From contig CAYZIS010000020.1 in the NCBI GenBank assembly GCA_964478545.1, positions 1 through 45,503 on the forward strand: a stretch of DNA of 45,503 nucleotides, written 5' to 3'. The DNA comes from DQWO01 sp964478545 (GTDB lineage: Bacteria > Desulfobacterota > Anaeroferrophillalia > Anaeroferrophillales > Anaeroferrophillaceae). Below, piece after piece: positions 1 through 8,250 of this stretch (its first letter is position 1; each line of letters begins with the position of its first letter). The translations under genes were made by a program, and so were the position numbers. The notes below the pieces were generated by a model, which saw only the letters and a program-made list of their open reading frames with translations, ran no database searches and had not been told where the DNA came from.

Positions 1-938
1 CAGGAAAATACAAACGGCCGTTTACTCCCAGACGGGGTTTTCAGTCTGACACTAATTATAATTCCATCGGTGGAGCTCATAAGGCCATTGCCTACCATTA
101 TGACCGCGGCAATGATTTCTACCAGGAATGGCTCGATGACAGCATGAGCTATTCCTGTGCCTATTTCAAAGCTCCCGAAAACTCACTGGAAGAGGCCCAG
201 CAGGATAAATTTGAACATATCTGTCGTAAACTGCAGCTGCAGCCCGGCGAACGGCTCGTTGACGTCGGCTGCGGCTGGGGTGGCATGCTGATTTATGCCG
301 CTCAACATTACCAGGTTACCGGAGTAGGCTACACATTATCCCAAAACCAGCTTGATTATGCCAGAGATTGGGCACAACAGGCCGGGATTGCCGACCAAGT
401 AAACCTCTACCTGCAGGATTACCGGGAAGCTGAAGGCACTTTTGACAAATTAGTTTCTATCGGTATGTTTGAACATGTGGGGAGAAAATACTATCCGGAT
501 TTTTTTGCTAAAGCAGTTGAGCTGCTGAAACCCGGTGGCCTGGGCCTCTTACATACCATTGGTAAAAATGATGGAACCCCAACTGATTCATGGATCACCA
601 CCTATATTTTCCCTGGCGGTGAACTACCGCAGCTTTATGATATCTGCCGGGTAGCCGGCCAGCATGATTTTCGCATCACTGATGTGGAAAATTTACGCTA
701 TCATTACCATCTTACCCTGGAACACTGGATTAGGCGCTTCGAACAGCGACTGGATCACATTCGGGAATTAATCAGCGATAATCCAGAAGAAACAGAACGT
801 TTCCTGCGCTGCTGGCGTCTGTACCTCAATGGCTGCTCGGTCAACTTCCTCCACGGCCCCCTGGATCTTTACCAGTTGACTTTTAGCCGGGGATTGGCTA
901 ATGAGCTTCCGTTGACCAGGAAGCATATTTATAGCTAA
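1..938 (+). CDS. cfa: Cyclopropane-fatty-acid-phospholipid synthase (5'-truncated by window edge)
   Basis: SAM-dependent methyltransferase that adds a methylene group across the double bond of unsaturated acyl chains in membrane phospholipids. The open frame runs in from the window edge (codon phase begins at base 3). An internal ATG at 144 is not the start, because the conserved HYDRGNDFYQEWLDDSM block, normally well inside the protein, lies upstream of it. The SAM-binding motif VDVGCGWGG follows, then the family blocks FEHVGRKYY and the C-terminal NFLHGPLDLYQLTFSR. The N-terminal part lies outside the window. The stop TAA at 936-938 is followed at once by a TTAGC-type repeat. Family identity is clear; only the length is unknown. 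Confidence 0.93.
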   Translation, partial: GKYKRPFTPRRGFQSDTNYNSIGGAHKAIAYHYDRGNDFYQEWLDDSMSYSCAYFKAPENSLEEAQQDKFEHICRKLQLQPGERLVDVGCGWGGMLIYAAQHYQVTGVGYTLSQNQLDYARDWAQQAGIADQVNLYLQDYREAEGTFDKLVSIGMFEHVGRKYYPDFFAKAVELLKPGGLGLLHTIGKNDGTPTDSWITTYIFPGGELPQLYDICRVAGQHDFRITDVENLRYHYHLTLEHWIRRFEQRLDHIRELISDNPEETERFLRCWRLYLNGCSVNFLHGPLDLYQLTFSRGLANELPLTRKHIYS

Positions 939-995
939 GTTGAACGATTAGCCATTAGCAATTAGCAATTAGCTTTGAAAAACCAGGGCATTACG
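939..995. repeat. TTAGC-type short repeat (family D)
   Basis: A stretch of iterated ATTAGC/GTTAGC units followed by a conserved tail around GAAAAACCA and GCATTACGTT. The same arrangement recurs at 39096-39160, and related units occur near 21806 and 42526. It begins within a base of the CFA synthase stop codon. Noncoding, origin unknown. Confidence 0.6.
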
Positions 996-1002
996 TTAAT
1001 AA

Positions 1003-1117
1003 CTTAACTTTCTGACTTGTGTTACCAGGATACATTATCAGGATGTTCGGACTTGGCTCATAGCGGGTTTGGCCGCCGACAGGCAGGGCTGTTTTTAGAA
1101 CAACTCAGGAAGTTAAG
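1003..1117. repeat. Palindromic element, family B (short form)
   Basis: Bounded by TTAACTTTCTGACTTG on the left and the inverted CAGGAAGTTAA on the right. It carries the family B core GATGTTCGGACTTGGCTC and a CCGACAGGCAGG block. A close relative lies at 18268-18374. No coding potential is apparent. It occupies most of the gap before pabA/trpG. Confidence 0.7.
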
Positions 1118-1178
1118 TATAAAGGTAGTATTCACCAAAAAACGTTCATTTCCGGATGAAAGCTAACGGGTACCTGCC

Positions 1179-1760
1179 ATGCTTTTGATGATCGATAATT
1201 ACGATTCCTTTACCTATAATATCGTCCAGTACCTGGGAATCCTGGGAGAAGAGGTGGTAGTCTATCGCAACGATGCCATCAGCATTCAGGAAATTAAAAA
1301 CCTGCGGCCAAACAGCCTGGTCATCTCTCCCGGTCCCTGCACTCCCAAAGAGGCCGGCATCTCAGTTGCGGCAATCAAAAATCTGGCTGGCAAACTACCC
1401 ATTCTTGGCATTTGTCTCGGCCATCAATCAATCGGCGCCGCCTTTGGCGGTCGTATCAGCAGGGCGGGACAGATAATGCATGGGAAAACCTCACAGATAT
1501 CCCATAACAATCAAGACCTTTTCAAGGGAATCCCCAACCCTTTTGAAGCTACCCGCTACCACTCCCTGATCGTTGAACCAGACTCCCTGCCCCCCTGCCT
1601 TGAAATCACGGCCACCGCCCTTGACGACCAGGAAATTATGGGGATAAAACATCGTAATCTGCCAATCTGGGGAATACAGTTCCACCCTGAATCCATCCTG
1701 ACCAAGGCCGGGATGGACATCCTGGATAATTTTCTCCAACTTACCCATTCAGACAGCTAA
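1179..1760 (+). CDS. pabA: Aminodeoxychorismate/anthranilate synthase glutamine amidotransferase subunit
   Basis: Class I glutamine amidotransferase that releases ammonia from glutamine for the chorismate-using partner (PabB for folate or TrpE for tryptophan). The 193-residue length is normal. The N-terminal MIDNYDSFTYN block, the oxyanion segment SPGPCTP, the nucleophile Cys79 in GICLGHQSIG, the HGKTS motif and the catalytic His169/Glu171 in QFHPES are all present. An ATG at codon 4 is an equally good start, and no strong ribosome-binding site decides between them. No trp genes or pabB are adjacent, so PabA versus TrpG cannot be settled. A role in p-aminobenzoate supply would suit the folate-dependent pathway downstream, but that is inference. 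The next gene follows 9 bp later and is probably co-transcribed. Confidence 0.9.
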   Translation: MLLMIDNYDSFTYNIVQYLGILGEEVVVYRNDAISIQEIKNLRPNSLVISPGPCTPKEAGISVAAIKNLAGKLPILGICLGHQSIGAAFGGRISRAGQIMHGKTSQISHNNQDLFKGIPNPFEATRYHSLIVEPDSLPPCLEITATALDDQEIMGIKHRNLPIWGIQFHPESILTKAGMDILDNFLQLTHSDS

Positions 1761-1769
1761 TCCTTCAGG

Positions 1770-3188
1770 TTGAAAACTTTCCTCCCCATAAATCCTGTCG
1801 AGTTGAACCATACCTTCAGCAACCTGTTTCCAGAGTGGACGGCACTACAACATATCGCTCGTTCCGGGCATCATGAACTCTATGCCGTCGGCGGCAGTAT
1901 TCGTGATGCCATTTTAAACCGCCAGCTTACAGATCTGGACCTGGTTTGCCATCTCCAGGACATGGAATATTGGGAAGGTCATATCGCCGCCCGCCTCGGT
2001 AGCGGACATTTCTTCACCCTTGGCAAAGAAAATCGTATCACCAGGCGCTTGGTCAGTCATGGCTGCACTCTCGATCTCACCCCCATGGATGGGGATTCCA
2101 TTACTACCGATCTCCAACGCCGGGATTTCACCATCAATGCCATGGCTCTCGGCCTTCACGATGACAGTTTTCATGATCCCCATCGCGGCCTGCAGGCCCT
2201 GGGACAGCACCAACTTCTCTGCGTTTCGCCAACAAGTCTGAAAGATGATCCCTTACGGATTCTGCGGGCCATCCGTTTTTCTCTGACCATCGATATCCAG
2301 CTGCCGACTGAAACCATCAAGCAGATGACTGCTGCCCGGAAAGGTCTGATGGAAGTAGCGGGAGAAAGGATCGGCAGTGAATTATCTCTCATCCTCAGCC
2401 AGCGCAATGCCGCTGCCGGCATCCGCCTGCTGGCGGAGACCAGGGCTTTATTTACTCTTTTTTCAGCTCTTCTGCCCCTACAGGGTTTAATGCAAAATGA
2501 GTATCATCACGCGGATGTTCTTGAGCACACGCTGCAGGTAATGGAATACTTAGATACGATAATTGCGATGCCTCCGGATGCCATGATCCAGCCCAACGAT
2601 GAACAGGCCGTTATCCTCCGCTGGGCAGCACTTTTCCATGATGTGGGCAAGACGCTCAGCAAAACCATTGATCCCCAAACCGAAAAAATTCATTTTTACG
2701 GACACGAACGAATTTCCGCCCACCTCGCCCGCACAATGCTGCTCCCTTTGGGAATTGGCAAACAAACAGTAACCCGCATTATCCGGCTCATTGAACAACA
2801 CCTCTCCCCCCTCTTGCTTTCCCTTGCCAACCCGAAACCCAAGACTTTCCGCAAACTGGTTTTCGCCATGGAAGAAGACCTGCCACTTTTGCTGTTTCTT
2901 GCCCTGGCCGATAATCTGGCCACCCGGGGCAAAAACTTCCCCCAACAGCAGAAAAAAATTGAAACCTGTACCCATGATCTTTTCAACATCTATCAACAGG
3001 AACGAAAAACTTTCATTAAGCCACTGATTAACGGCAAGGATCTTCTCGCCTTGGGGCTGGAACCAGGACCTCAGATGGGAGTAATCATTCGGGCGGTACA
3101 TCAGCGCCAAATCAATGGCGAATGCAATAGCCGTGAGAAGGCTTTGGCCTGGGTCCAAAAAATTTCATCCCCACCAATTCCCGATTAA
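1770..3188 (+). CDS. tRNA nucleotidyltransferase / poly(A) polymerase family protein with HD domain
   Basis: Class II nucleotidyltransferase of the CCA-adding/poly(A) polymerase family, expected to act on tRNA 3' ends. The N-terminal palm has VGGSIRD (40-46) and the metal-binding pair D55/D57 in TDLDLV, followed by RRDFTINAMA (117-126) and the PLRILRAIRF segment. A C-terminal HD phosphohydrolase domain has H247, H253 and the H290-D291 pair. The start is a TTG, 9 bp after pabA. No better in-frame ATG exists near the conserved block, and a second TTG at codon 12 is possible. The family cannot be split into CCA-adding, A-adding or poly(A) enzymes from sequence alone. The stop is followed by dense repeats, suggesting the end of the pabA transcript. 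Confidence 0.86.
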   Translation: MKTFLPINPVELNHTFSNLFPEWTALQHIARSGHHELYAVGGSIRDAILNRQLTDLDLVCHLQDMEYWEGHIAARLGSGHFFTLGKENRITRRLVSHGCTLDLTPMDGDSITTDLQRRDFTINAMALGLHDDSFHDPHRGLQALGQHQLLCVSPTSLKDDPLRILRAIRFSLTIDIQLPTETIKQMTAARKGLMEVAGERIGSELSLILSQRNAAAGIRLLAETRALFTLFSALLPLQGLMQNEYHHADVLEHTLQVMEYLDTIIAMPPDAMIQPNDEQAVILRWAALFHDVGKTLSKTIDPQTEKIHFYGHERISAHLARTMLLPLGIGKQTVTRIIRLIEQHLSPLLLSLANPKPKTFRKLVFAMEEDLPLLLFLALADNLATRGKNFPQQQKKIETCTHDLFNIYQQERKTFIKPLINGKDLLALGLEPGPQMGVIIRAVHQRQINGECNSREKALAWVQKISSPPIPD

Positions 3189-3217
3189 AATCCGCCGGGA
3201 ATAGAATTCCCAAATTT

Positions 3218-3536
3218 GATGGTTTCGTAAAAAGCGTTTTCAGTCCGCTTGCTGCGGCCACACATCTGTAAATGAAGTAATTGTTCTTGATGATGTCCCG
3301 GCATGGCTCTTGCTCATTCTCGCTGCACATCGTGTGCAGCTCCGAGGTGCCCGCCGCGAATCACCATCGTGGTGATTCGTTCGGCGGTCAATGCCGCCTG
3401 CCTGTCGCCGTGCCTACCGGCAGGCTGGGCAGACACGGCTACGAGCCAAGCCCAGACATCCTTAGGCAATTGCTTTATAAACGTGAGATATTGGTAAACA
3501 AAAGATTAATGATTTCAATATATTATAATTAGTTAC
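3218..3536. repeat. Palindromic element, family B (long copy, inverted twin at 36097-36385)
   Basis: The first bases (GATGGTTTCGTAAAAAG) match a family C terminus. From 3232 to 3536 the sequence is, in inverse orientation, nearly identical to 36097-36385. The core has mirrored GATGTCCCGGCATGGCTC and GAGCCAAGCCC ends around a GAATCACCATCGTGGTGATTC palindrome. This copy is about 16 bp longer because of an extra segment near 3407-3435. No convincing coding sequence. Confidence 0.85.
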
Positions 3537-3554
3537 TCAAAAGTCGAAAAAACC

Positions 3555-3679
3555 GATGGCACAGTAAAAGATTCATATTCGAGGCATGTAAAACCTGAGG
3601 CATGAGGCGTACTTTACCGTACGCTGCAATGACGAAGGTTGCAGCATAACAAAGAAGATGGAGCTTTTACTGTGCCATC
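3555..3679. repeat. MITE-like element, family C (125-bp form)
   Basis: Perfect 16-bp terminal inverted repeats GATGGCACAGTAAAAG / CTTTTACTGTGCCATC enclose a conserved interior (CATATTCGAGGC, AAAACCTGAG, GACGAAGGTTGCAGC). Related copies lie at 22057-22180 and, inverted, at 41860-41976. Noncoding. Confidence 0.8.
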
Positions 3680-3753
3680 ATATTTGCCTTGACAAAGGAA
3701 AGACAATATGGTTATCTACCTTTGCTAATTTTTCAGGGAATGGGATAGGAGTA

Positions 3754-3785
3754 TTGTTTTGGTGCATATTGCCTTATCGTATAAT
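3754..3785 (+). promoter_or_regulatory. Candidate sigma70 promoter upstream of fhs
   Basis: A consensus -10 hexamer TATAAT at 3780-3785. The -35 region is weak (TTGTTT at 3754 with long spacing, or TTTTGG at 3757 with 17 bp). A transcript starting near 3792 would meet the terminator at 3827-3864 before reaching fhs. Confidence 0.55.
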
Positions 3786-3826
3786 GTAGACACAAGCATA
3801 GATCGCGCTTTGAACCATTAGTAGTG

Positions 3827-3864
3827 AAGGGCAACGACCACATCAGGTCACGTTGCCCTTTTTT
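3827..3864 (+). terminator. Intrinsic terminator in the fhs leader
   Basis: A perfect 10-bp stem AAGGGCAACG / CGTTGCCCTT with a 14-nt loop and a run of T residues. It lies between the strong -10 element and the fhs start, so it either ends a short (about 75 nt) RNA or acts as an attenuator for fhs. Confidence 0.8.
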
Positions 3865-3917
3865 GGTTTTACAGGGTATTTTCCTTTACATCTTATCATT
3901 ATTCACAGGAGGAAGAA

Positions 3918-5699
3918 ATGGGACTTGATTTTACGAAGTTTGATGCTCCAAACATGGCTGACTGGCAGATTGCGGCCTTGGCGGAAAAAGAATTGATGAA
4001 ACCGATTCGGCAGGTTTCCGACGAACTGGGTCTGGAAGGTGAAGAACTCATCCCCATGGGCAAATATGTGGCCAAAGTTGACTACATGAAAGTGCTTGAA
4101 CGGATCAGCGACCGTCCGGATGGCAAGTATATCAATGTTACCGCCATCACCCCGACCCCGTTGGGAGAGGGAAAAACCACCACCAGCATGGGCCTGATAC
4201 AAGGTCTCGGTTTGATGGGCGAAAAAGTATGTGGCGCCATTCGCCAGCCTTCCGGCGGCCCGACTTTCAACATCAAGGGCTCAGCCGCCGGCGGTGGCCT
4301 GGCCCAGACCATCCCCCTGACGCCTTTCTCCCTGGGACTCACCGGCGATATCGACAACATCATGAATGCCCACAACCTGATGATGGTCGCCCTGACCTCC
4401 AGAATGCAACATGAACAGAATAACACCGATGAATTCCTGGCCAAAAAGAACCTCAAACGGCTGGACATTGATCCCAACCGGGTTGAAGTCCGCTGGATCA
4501 TGGATTTCTGTGCCCAGGCACTGCGCAACATTGTCATCGGTCTCGGCGGCCGTCTGGACGGCATGGTAATGCAATCTGGTTTTGCCATCGCTGTTTCTTC
4601 GGAAATCATGGCTATCCTGGCAGTAGCCAAGGATCTCAAAGACCTGCGGGCTCGGATGGGTAGAATCATCGTCGCCTACAGCAAAACCGGCAAACCGGTA
4701 ACCACTGACGATCTTGATGTCGGCGGCGCCATGACCGCTTGGATGGTCAAAGCTCTCAATCCAAACTTGCTGCAGACCGTTGAAGGACAGCCGGTCTTTG
4801 TTCATGCTGGTCCTTTTGCCAATATCGCCATCGGCCAGTCATCCATCATCGCTGACCGCATTGGCCTGAAGCTGGCTGATTACCATGTGACCGAATCCGG
4901 TTTCGGCGCTGATATCGGTTTCGAAAAATTCTGGAACCTCAAATGCCGCTTCTCCGGCCTGACCCCCAACTGCTCCGTTATCGTCGCCACCGTCCGCGCT
5001 CTGAAGATGCACGGCGGCGGTCCCGCAGTCGTTCCCGGCCGACCGTTGGCTAAGGAATATACCGAGAAGAATATGGATTTAGTGGAAAAAGGCTGTTGCA
5101 ACATGGTCTCCCATATCGAAACAGTGAAAAAAGCCGGTATCAATCCGGTGGTCTGCATCAATGGCTTCTTTACCGATACGGACGAAGAAGTTGCCCTGAT
5201 CAAAAAGGTTGCTGAAGACGCCGGAGCCCGCTGTGCGGTTTCCAAACACTGGCAGTATGGTGGTGAAGGGGCCCAGGATCTCTGTCATGCAGTGATCGAC
5301 GCCTGTAATGATCCGGTTGATTTCAAATTCCTCTACGAAGACAGCACCCCGCTGAAAAAACGAATTGAATTGCTGGCCACTGAAATTTACGGCGCCGATG
5401 GTGCTTCTTTCAGCGATGAGGCCCTGAAAAAGATCGAGATGATCGACAACGACCCGGAACTGTCTAAACTGGGTACCTGCATGGTGAAAACCCATCTGTC
5501 CCTTTCCCATGACCCGACCCTCAAAGGCCGGCCAACAGGCTATACATTCCCGATCCGCGATGTTCTGATCTACCAGGGTGCCGGATTCTGTGTACCGCTG
5601 GGAGGCGCTATTACATTGATGCCTGGAACCGCATCCGACCCGGCTTACCGCCGCATCGACGTTGATGTGGAAACCGGCCAGGTAAAAGGCTTGTTCTAA
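3918..5699 (+). CDS. fhs: Formate--tetrahydrofolate ligase
   Basis: ATP-dependent ligation of formate to tetrahydrofolate, giving 10-formyl-THF, the entry step of the methyl branch of the Wood-Ljungdahl pathway. The phosphate-binding loop TPTPLGEGKTTT lies near residue 77. The IRQPSGGPTFNIKGSAAGGGLAQ and LTGDIDNIMNAHN blocks follow, and the C-terminus has PLGGAITLMPGT. At 593 residues it is longer than the roughly 557-residue clostridial enzyme. The family motifs also differ in detail (GGP for LGP), placing it in a divergent long form. The ATG is preceded by a strong AGGAGGAAG site. The first gene of the WLP block, it has its own leader, with two hairpins after the stop. Repeats isolate it from the upstream gene. 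Confidence 0.96.
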   Translation: MGLDFTKFDAPNMADWQIAALAEKELMKPIRQVSDELGLEGEELIPMGKYVAKVDYMKVLERISDRPDGKYINVTAITPTPLGEGKTTTSMGLIQGLGLMGEKVCGAIRQPSGGPTFNIKGSAAGGGLAQTIPLTPFSLGLTGDIDNIMNAHNLMMVALTSRMQHEQNNTDEFLAKKNLKRLDIDPNRVEVRWIMDFCAQALRNIVIGLGGRLDGMVMQSGFAIAVSSEIMAILAVAKDLKDLRARMGRIIVAYSKTGKPVTTDDLDVGGAMTAWMVKALNPNLLQTVEGQPVFVHAGPFANIAIGQSSIIADRIGLKLADYHVTESGFGADIGFEKFWNLKCRFSGLTPNCSVIVATVRALKMHGGGPAVVPGRPLAKEYTEKNMDLVEKGCCNMVSHIETVKKAGINPVVCINGFFTDTDEEVALIKKVAEDAGARCAVSKHWQYGGEGAQDLCHAVIDACNDPVDFKFLYEDSTPLKKRIELLATEIYGADGASFSDEALKKIEMIDNDPELSKLGTCMVKTHLSLSHDPTLKGRPTGYTFPIRDVLIYQGAGFCVPLGGAITLMPGTASDPAYRRIDVDVETGQVKGLF

Positions 5700-5720
5700 C
5701 TCATAACATTTCAATACCGG

Positions 5721-5755
5721 TTACCGGGGGCGGCTCTAACGGGCTGCTCCCGGTA
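5721..5755 (+). terminator. Hairpin after fhs (weak terminator)
   Basis: Stem TTACCGGGGGCGGC paired with the inverted segment ending CCCGGTAA, followed by GTGTTTCCCTTTT rather than a clean T run. Possibly an mRNA 3'-end structure. Confidence 0.5.
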
Positions 5756-5775
5756 AGTGTTTCCCTTTTATAACA

Positions 5776-5820
5776 CTGAAGTGATCCTCCACTAAGGGAG
5801 ATCGTCGCTTCAGGTTTTTT
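5776..5820 (+). terminator. Intrinsic terminator between fhs and acsV
   Basis: CTGAAG ... CTTCAG outer stem with a GATC/GATC and CTCC/GGGAG inner stem, followed by GGTTTTTTCG. It separates fhs from acsV, so acsV probably needs its own promoter in the AT-rich stretch 5825-5870. Confidence 0.75.
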
Positions 5821-5876
5821 CGTTTTTAGGAATATAACGATAAAACGATATCTCGTTTGGAAGTGACGTCTGACTC

Positions 5877-7853
5877 ATGCCAGAGCCCATCCACCAGGTA
5901 ACCTTTCAGCCCGACAACATCACCGTTGACGTCTATCGTCACGGAGAAAATCTCTTGCGGGTGGCTATGGCCGCCGGTGTTCATATCAATGCTTCCTGCG
6001 GCGGCAATGGTACCTGTGGCAAATGCAAGGTTATCATCGACAAAGGCAAGGTAGAATCAGAGCCTTCGGAGAAATTAAGTGATGAGCAATGGCAACAGGG
6101 TTATCGACTGGCCTGCCGCACCAAGGTCATTGATGACCTGACCGTCACCATCCCCCCAGAATCCCGCATTGACAATTCCGTCCTGAAACGAAAAACCGGC
6201 GGCCAGCATCATATCCTCAAGGCCAGAGACCTGGATACCCTGGTCCAGGGATTGACCATCAATCCAGCGGTGTTCAAATGCTACCTGGAGTTGCCCCCGC
6301 CGACGGCAGATGACAACATGAGTGATTTGGGACGCTTGATGCGGGAGATAAAGAAAAACTACAAATATGATCGTATATCCACTGATTTTCACCTGCTCCG
6401 GCGCCTGAGCCGGGTGCTGCGGCAAGCAGACTGGAAAGTTACCGTCACCCTGGTTTATAATCCCAAAGGCTTCAAGCTCATCGACCTTGAAGCTGGAGAT
6501 ACGACCAAGGACAATTATTCGATCATTATTGACGTGGGTACAACAACGGTCAAGGGACAGTTGCTGAACCTGGAAGAATGCCGCATTGCCCATAGAAACT
6601 TGACAAATACCGACAGTGAGAATCTCTGCGCCGAAGATGCCAGATATAATTCCCAGGTCGGTTTTGGCGAAGATGTGATCAGCCGCATTGTTCATTCGCA
6701 AAAAAAGGGTGGATTGGAGACCCTGCAGAAAGCAGTTATCGCTGATATCAATAAAATCATCACCCACCTGCTGGAAAGTACCGGCGTCAGGAACGACCAG
6801 ATTTCCCATTTGGTTTTAGCCGGCAATACCATCATGACCCAACTGCTCCTTGGCATCGATCCCAAGTACATCCGGGAAGACCCCTATGTACCAACGGCCA
6901 ATTTCTTTCCGCCGGTGCGGGCGTTGGAAATCGGGATCAATTTACCTGACTATATTCATATTTATACCTTTCCCCTGGTTTCATCTTATGTGGGCGGTGA
7001 CATTGTCGCTGGGATCCTGGGCTCGGGAATATTTCAGCGTGATGAACTGACCCTGTTCATTGATGTGGGCACCAACGGCGAAATCGTTTTGGGAAACTGT
7101 GACTGGCTGGTCTGTACTTCCTGTTCCGCCGGCCCGGCTTTTGAAGGGGGTGGGGTAAAAAATGGTATGCGCGCTTCCCGGGGTGCCATTGAGCAGGTAC
7201 GCATTAATCCCGAAACCTTTGAACCCATGGTCATCACCATCGGCAACCAGAAAACCATGGGTATCTGTGGCTCTGGTCTTATTGATGCTGCCGCCGAGCT
7301 CCTGCTGACCGGGATTATTGAACCCAATGGCAAATTCAAGCGTGATCTGGAGACCAAACGGGTTCGCGAAGGCGAAAACGGCTGGGAATTTGTTCTGGTT
7401 TCCGCGGAACAGGCTGCCGAAGGGATTGGCGACATTGTCCTGACTGAAGGAGATATTGACAATCTTATCCGCACCAAAGGGGCCATTTATGCCGGCTGCC
7501 GCATCCTGCTGGAGAGTGTCGGCCTCTCCTTTGCCGATTTGGATAAACTGATTATTGCTGGTGGATTCGGCCAGTTCATCAACCTGGAACGGGCGATCAC
7601 CATCGGGCTCCTGCCGGAGATTGAACCAGAAAAATTCATGTTTGTGGGCAATGGAGCTCTTTTAGGTGCCAGGCTGGTTTCTTTTTCCCGGGAAATGATG
7701 AAGGATGCCCAGCGGGTTTCAGATATGATGACCAATATTGAACTGGCAAATAACATGAAATTCATGGATGAATATGTGGCGGCCCTGTTTTTGCCCCACA
7801 CCGATACCATGGCTTTCCCAGGCGTCATGAAGATACTGGAAGAAAACAACTGA
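5877..7853 (+). CDS. acsV: Corrinoid activation protein (RACo / AcsV), ferredoxin-ASKHA fusion
   Basis: Reductive activator that returns the inactive Co(II) state of the corrinoid/iron-sulfur protein to Co(I) using ATP. An N-terminal plant-type [2Fe-2S] domain has Cys41, Cys47, Cys50 and Cys80. A linker of about 130 residues follows, and then an ASKHA ATPase-like domain (DUF4445) with DVGTTTVKGQLL at 219-230, a second phosphate loop DVGTNGEIVLGN, and GNGALLGARL near the C-terminus. The 658-residue length is usual for RACo. Neighbours acsD, acsB, acsC and acsE supply the expected client, which rules out unrelated methanol or methylamine activators by context only. The Shine-Dalgarno (GGAAG) is distant. 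More than 700 bp of repeats separate it from cooC. Confidence 0.9.
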   Translation: MPEPIHQVTFQPDNITVDVYRHGENLLRVAMAAGVHINASCGGNGTCGKCKVIIDKGKVESEPSEKLSDEQWQQGYRLACRTKVIDDLTVTIPPESRIDNSVLKRKTGGQHHILKARDLDTLVQGLTINPAVFKCYLELPPPTADDNMSDLGRLMREIKKNYKYDRISTDFHLLRRLSRVLRQADWKVTVTLVYNPKGFKLIDLEAGDTTKDNYSIIIDVGTTTVKGQLLNLEECRIAHRNLTNTDSENLCAEDARYNSQVGFGEDVISRIVHSQKKGGLETLQKAVIADINKIITHLLESTGVRNDQISHLVLAGNTIMTQLLLGIDPKYIREDPYVPTANFFPPVRALEIGINLPDYIHIYTFPLVSSYVGGDIVAGILGSGIFQRDELTLFIDVGTNGEIVLGNCDWLVCTSCSAGPAFEGGGVKNGMRASRGAIEQVRINPETFEPMVITIGNQKTMGICGSGLIDAAAELLLTGIIEPNGKFKRDLETKRVREGENGWEFVLVSAEQAAEGIGDIVLTEGDIDNLIRTKGAIYAGCRILLESVGLSFADLDKLIIAGGFGQFINLERAITIGLLPEIEPEKFMFVGNGALLGARLVSFSREMMKDAQRVSDMMTNIELANNMKFMDEYVAALFLPHTDTMAFPGVMKILEENN

Positions 7854-7968
7854 AAAACCATATATAAACAATGACAGAATATATAAAATTTCAACTTTCC
7901 GAGTTGAACTGCCAGAATAAATTACTAAGGCGTGCTAACACCCGTAACCCAAAACAAAATAATTTTTC

Positions 7969-8041
7969 ACCACTGAGATCACCGAAAACACAGAGAAACA
8001 GCCTGACGATTTTCCTTCGTGTTCTCTGTGTTCTCAAGTGA
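7969..8041. repeat. Inverted-repeat unit around AACACAGAGAA
   Basis: AACACAGAGAA and TTCTCTGTGTT form an 11-bp inverted pair inside a CACCACTGAG...CTCAAGTGAG frame. Seen only once in this window and noncoding. It is the first of several unrelated repeats filling the acsV-cooC gap. Confidence 0.55.
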
Positions 8042-8080
8042 GCATCGCGAACGGGTAGTTTATATTTGAGTATCTTTCTT

Positions 8081-8145
8081 CTTGTTTTTTATACCCCTCA
8101 AGGGGGTACTAAAAAGAGTGACAGAAATTCAGGAGTAAGCTACTA
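8081..8145. repeat. 65-bp repeat, inverted twin at 33427-33491
   Basis: Contains the palindrome ACCCCTCAAGGGGGT and the segment GAGTGACAGAAATTCAGG. The inverse copy at 33427-33491 has the same length and differs at two positions by eye. Function unknown. Confidence 0.85.
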
Positions 8146-8152
8146 AGAAATT

Positions 8153-8240
8153 ATGTTACCAAGAAGGACACGAAAGGCACGAAGAAAAGCAAATTTCTTT
8201 AAAACTTCGCGTTCATCGTGCTTGGTGGTGTCTGGGTACA
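8153..8240. repeat. Solo GxxExxY-type flanking repeat
   Basis: ACCAAGAAGGACACGAAAGGCACGAAG on one side and an inverted CTTCGCGTTCATCGTGCTTGGTGG on the other. The pattern resembles the ACCATGAAGG...CCTTCATGGT arms that bracket the GxxExxY gene at 43991-44423, but here no gene lies between the arms. Confidence 0.55.
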
Positions 8241-8250
8241 TAGTTTTTTT

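Noticed and set aside
2550..3158. Long minus-strand open frame opposite the nucleotidyltransferase gene (and similar frames opposite fhs, acsV, acsB)
   Set aside because: Antisense shadows of strongly supported genes, with no family motifs or ribosome sites.
3792..3917. ZTP (pfl) or tetrahydrofolate riboswitch upstream of fhs
   Set aside because: The diagnostic conserved blocks of either class could not be found; only a simple terminator hairpin is present.
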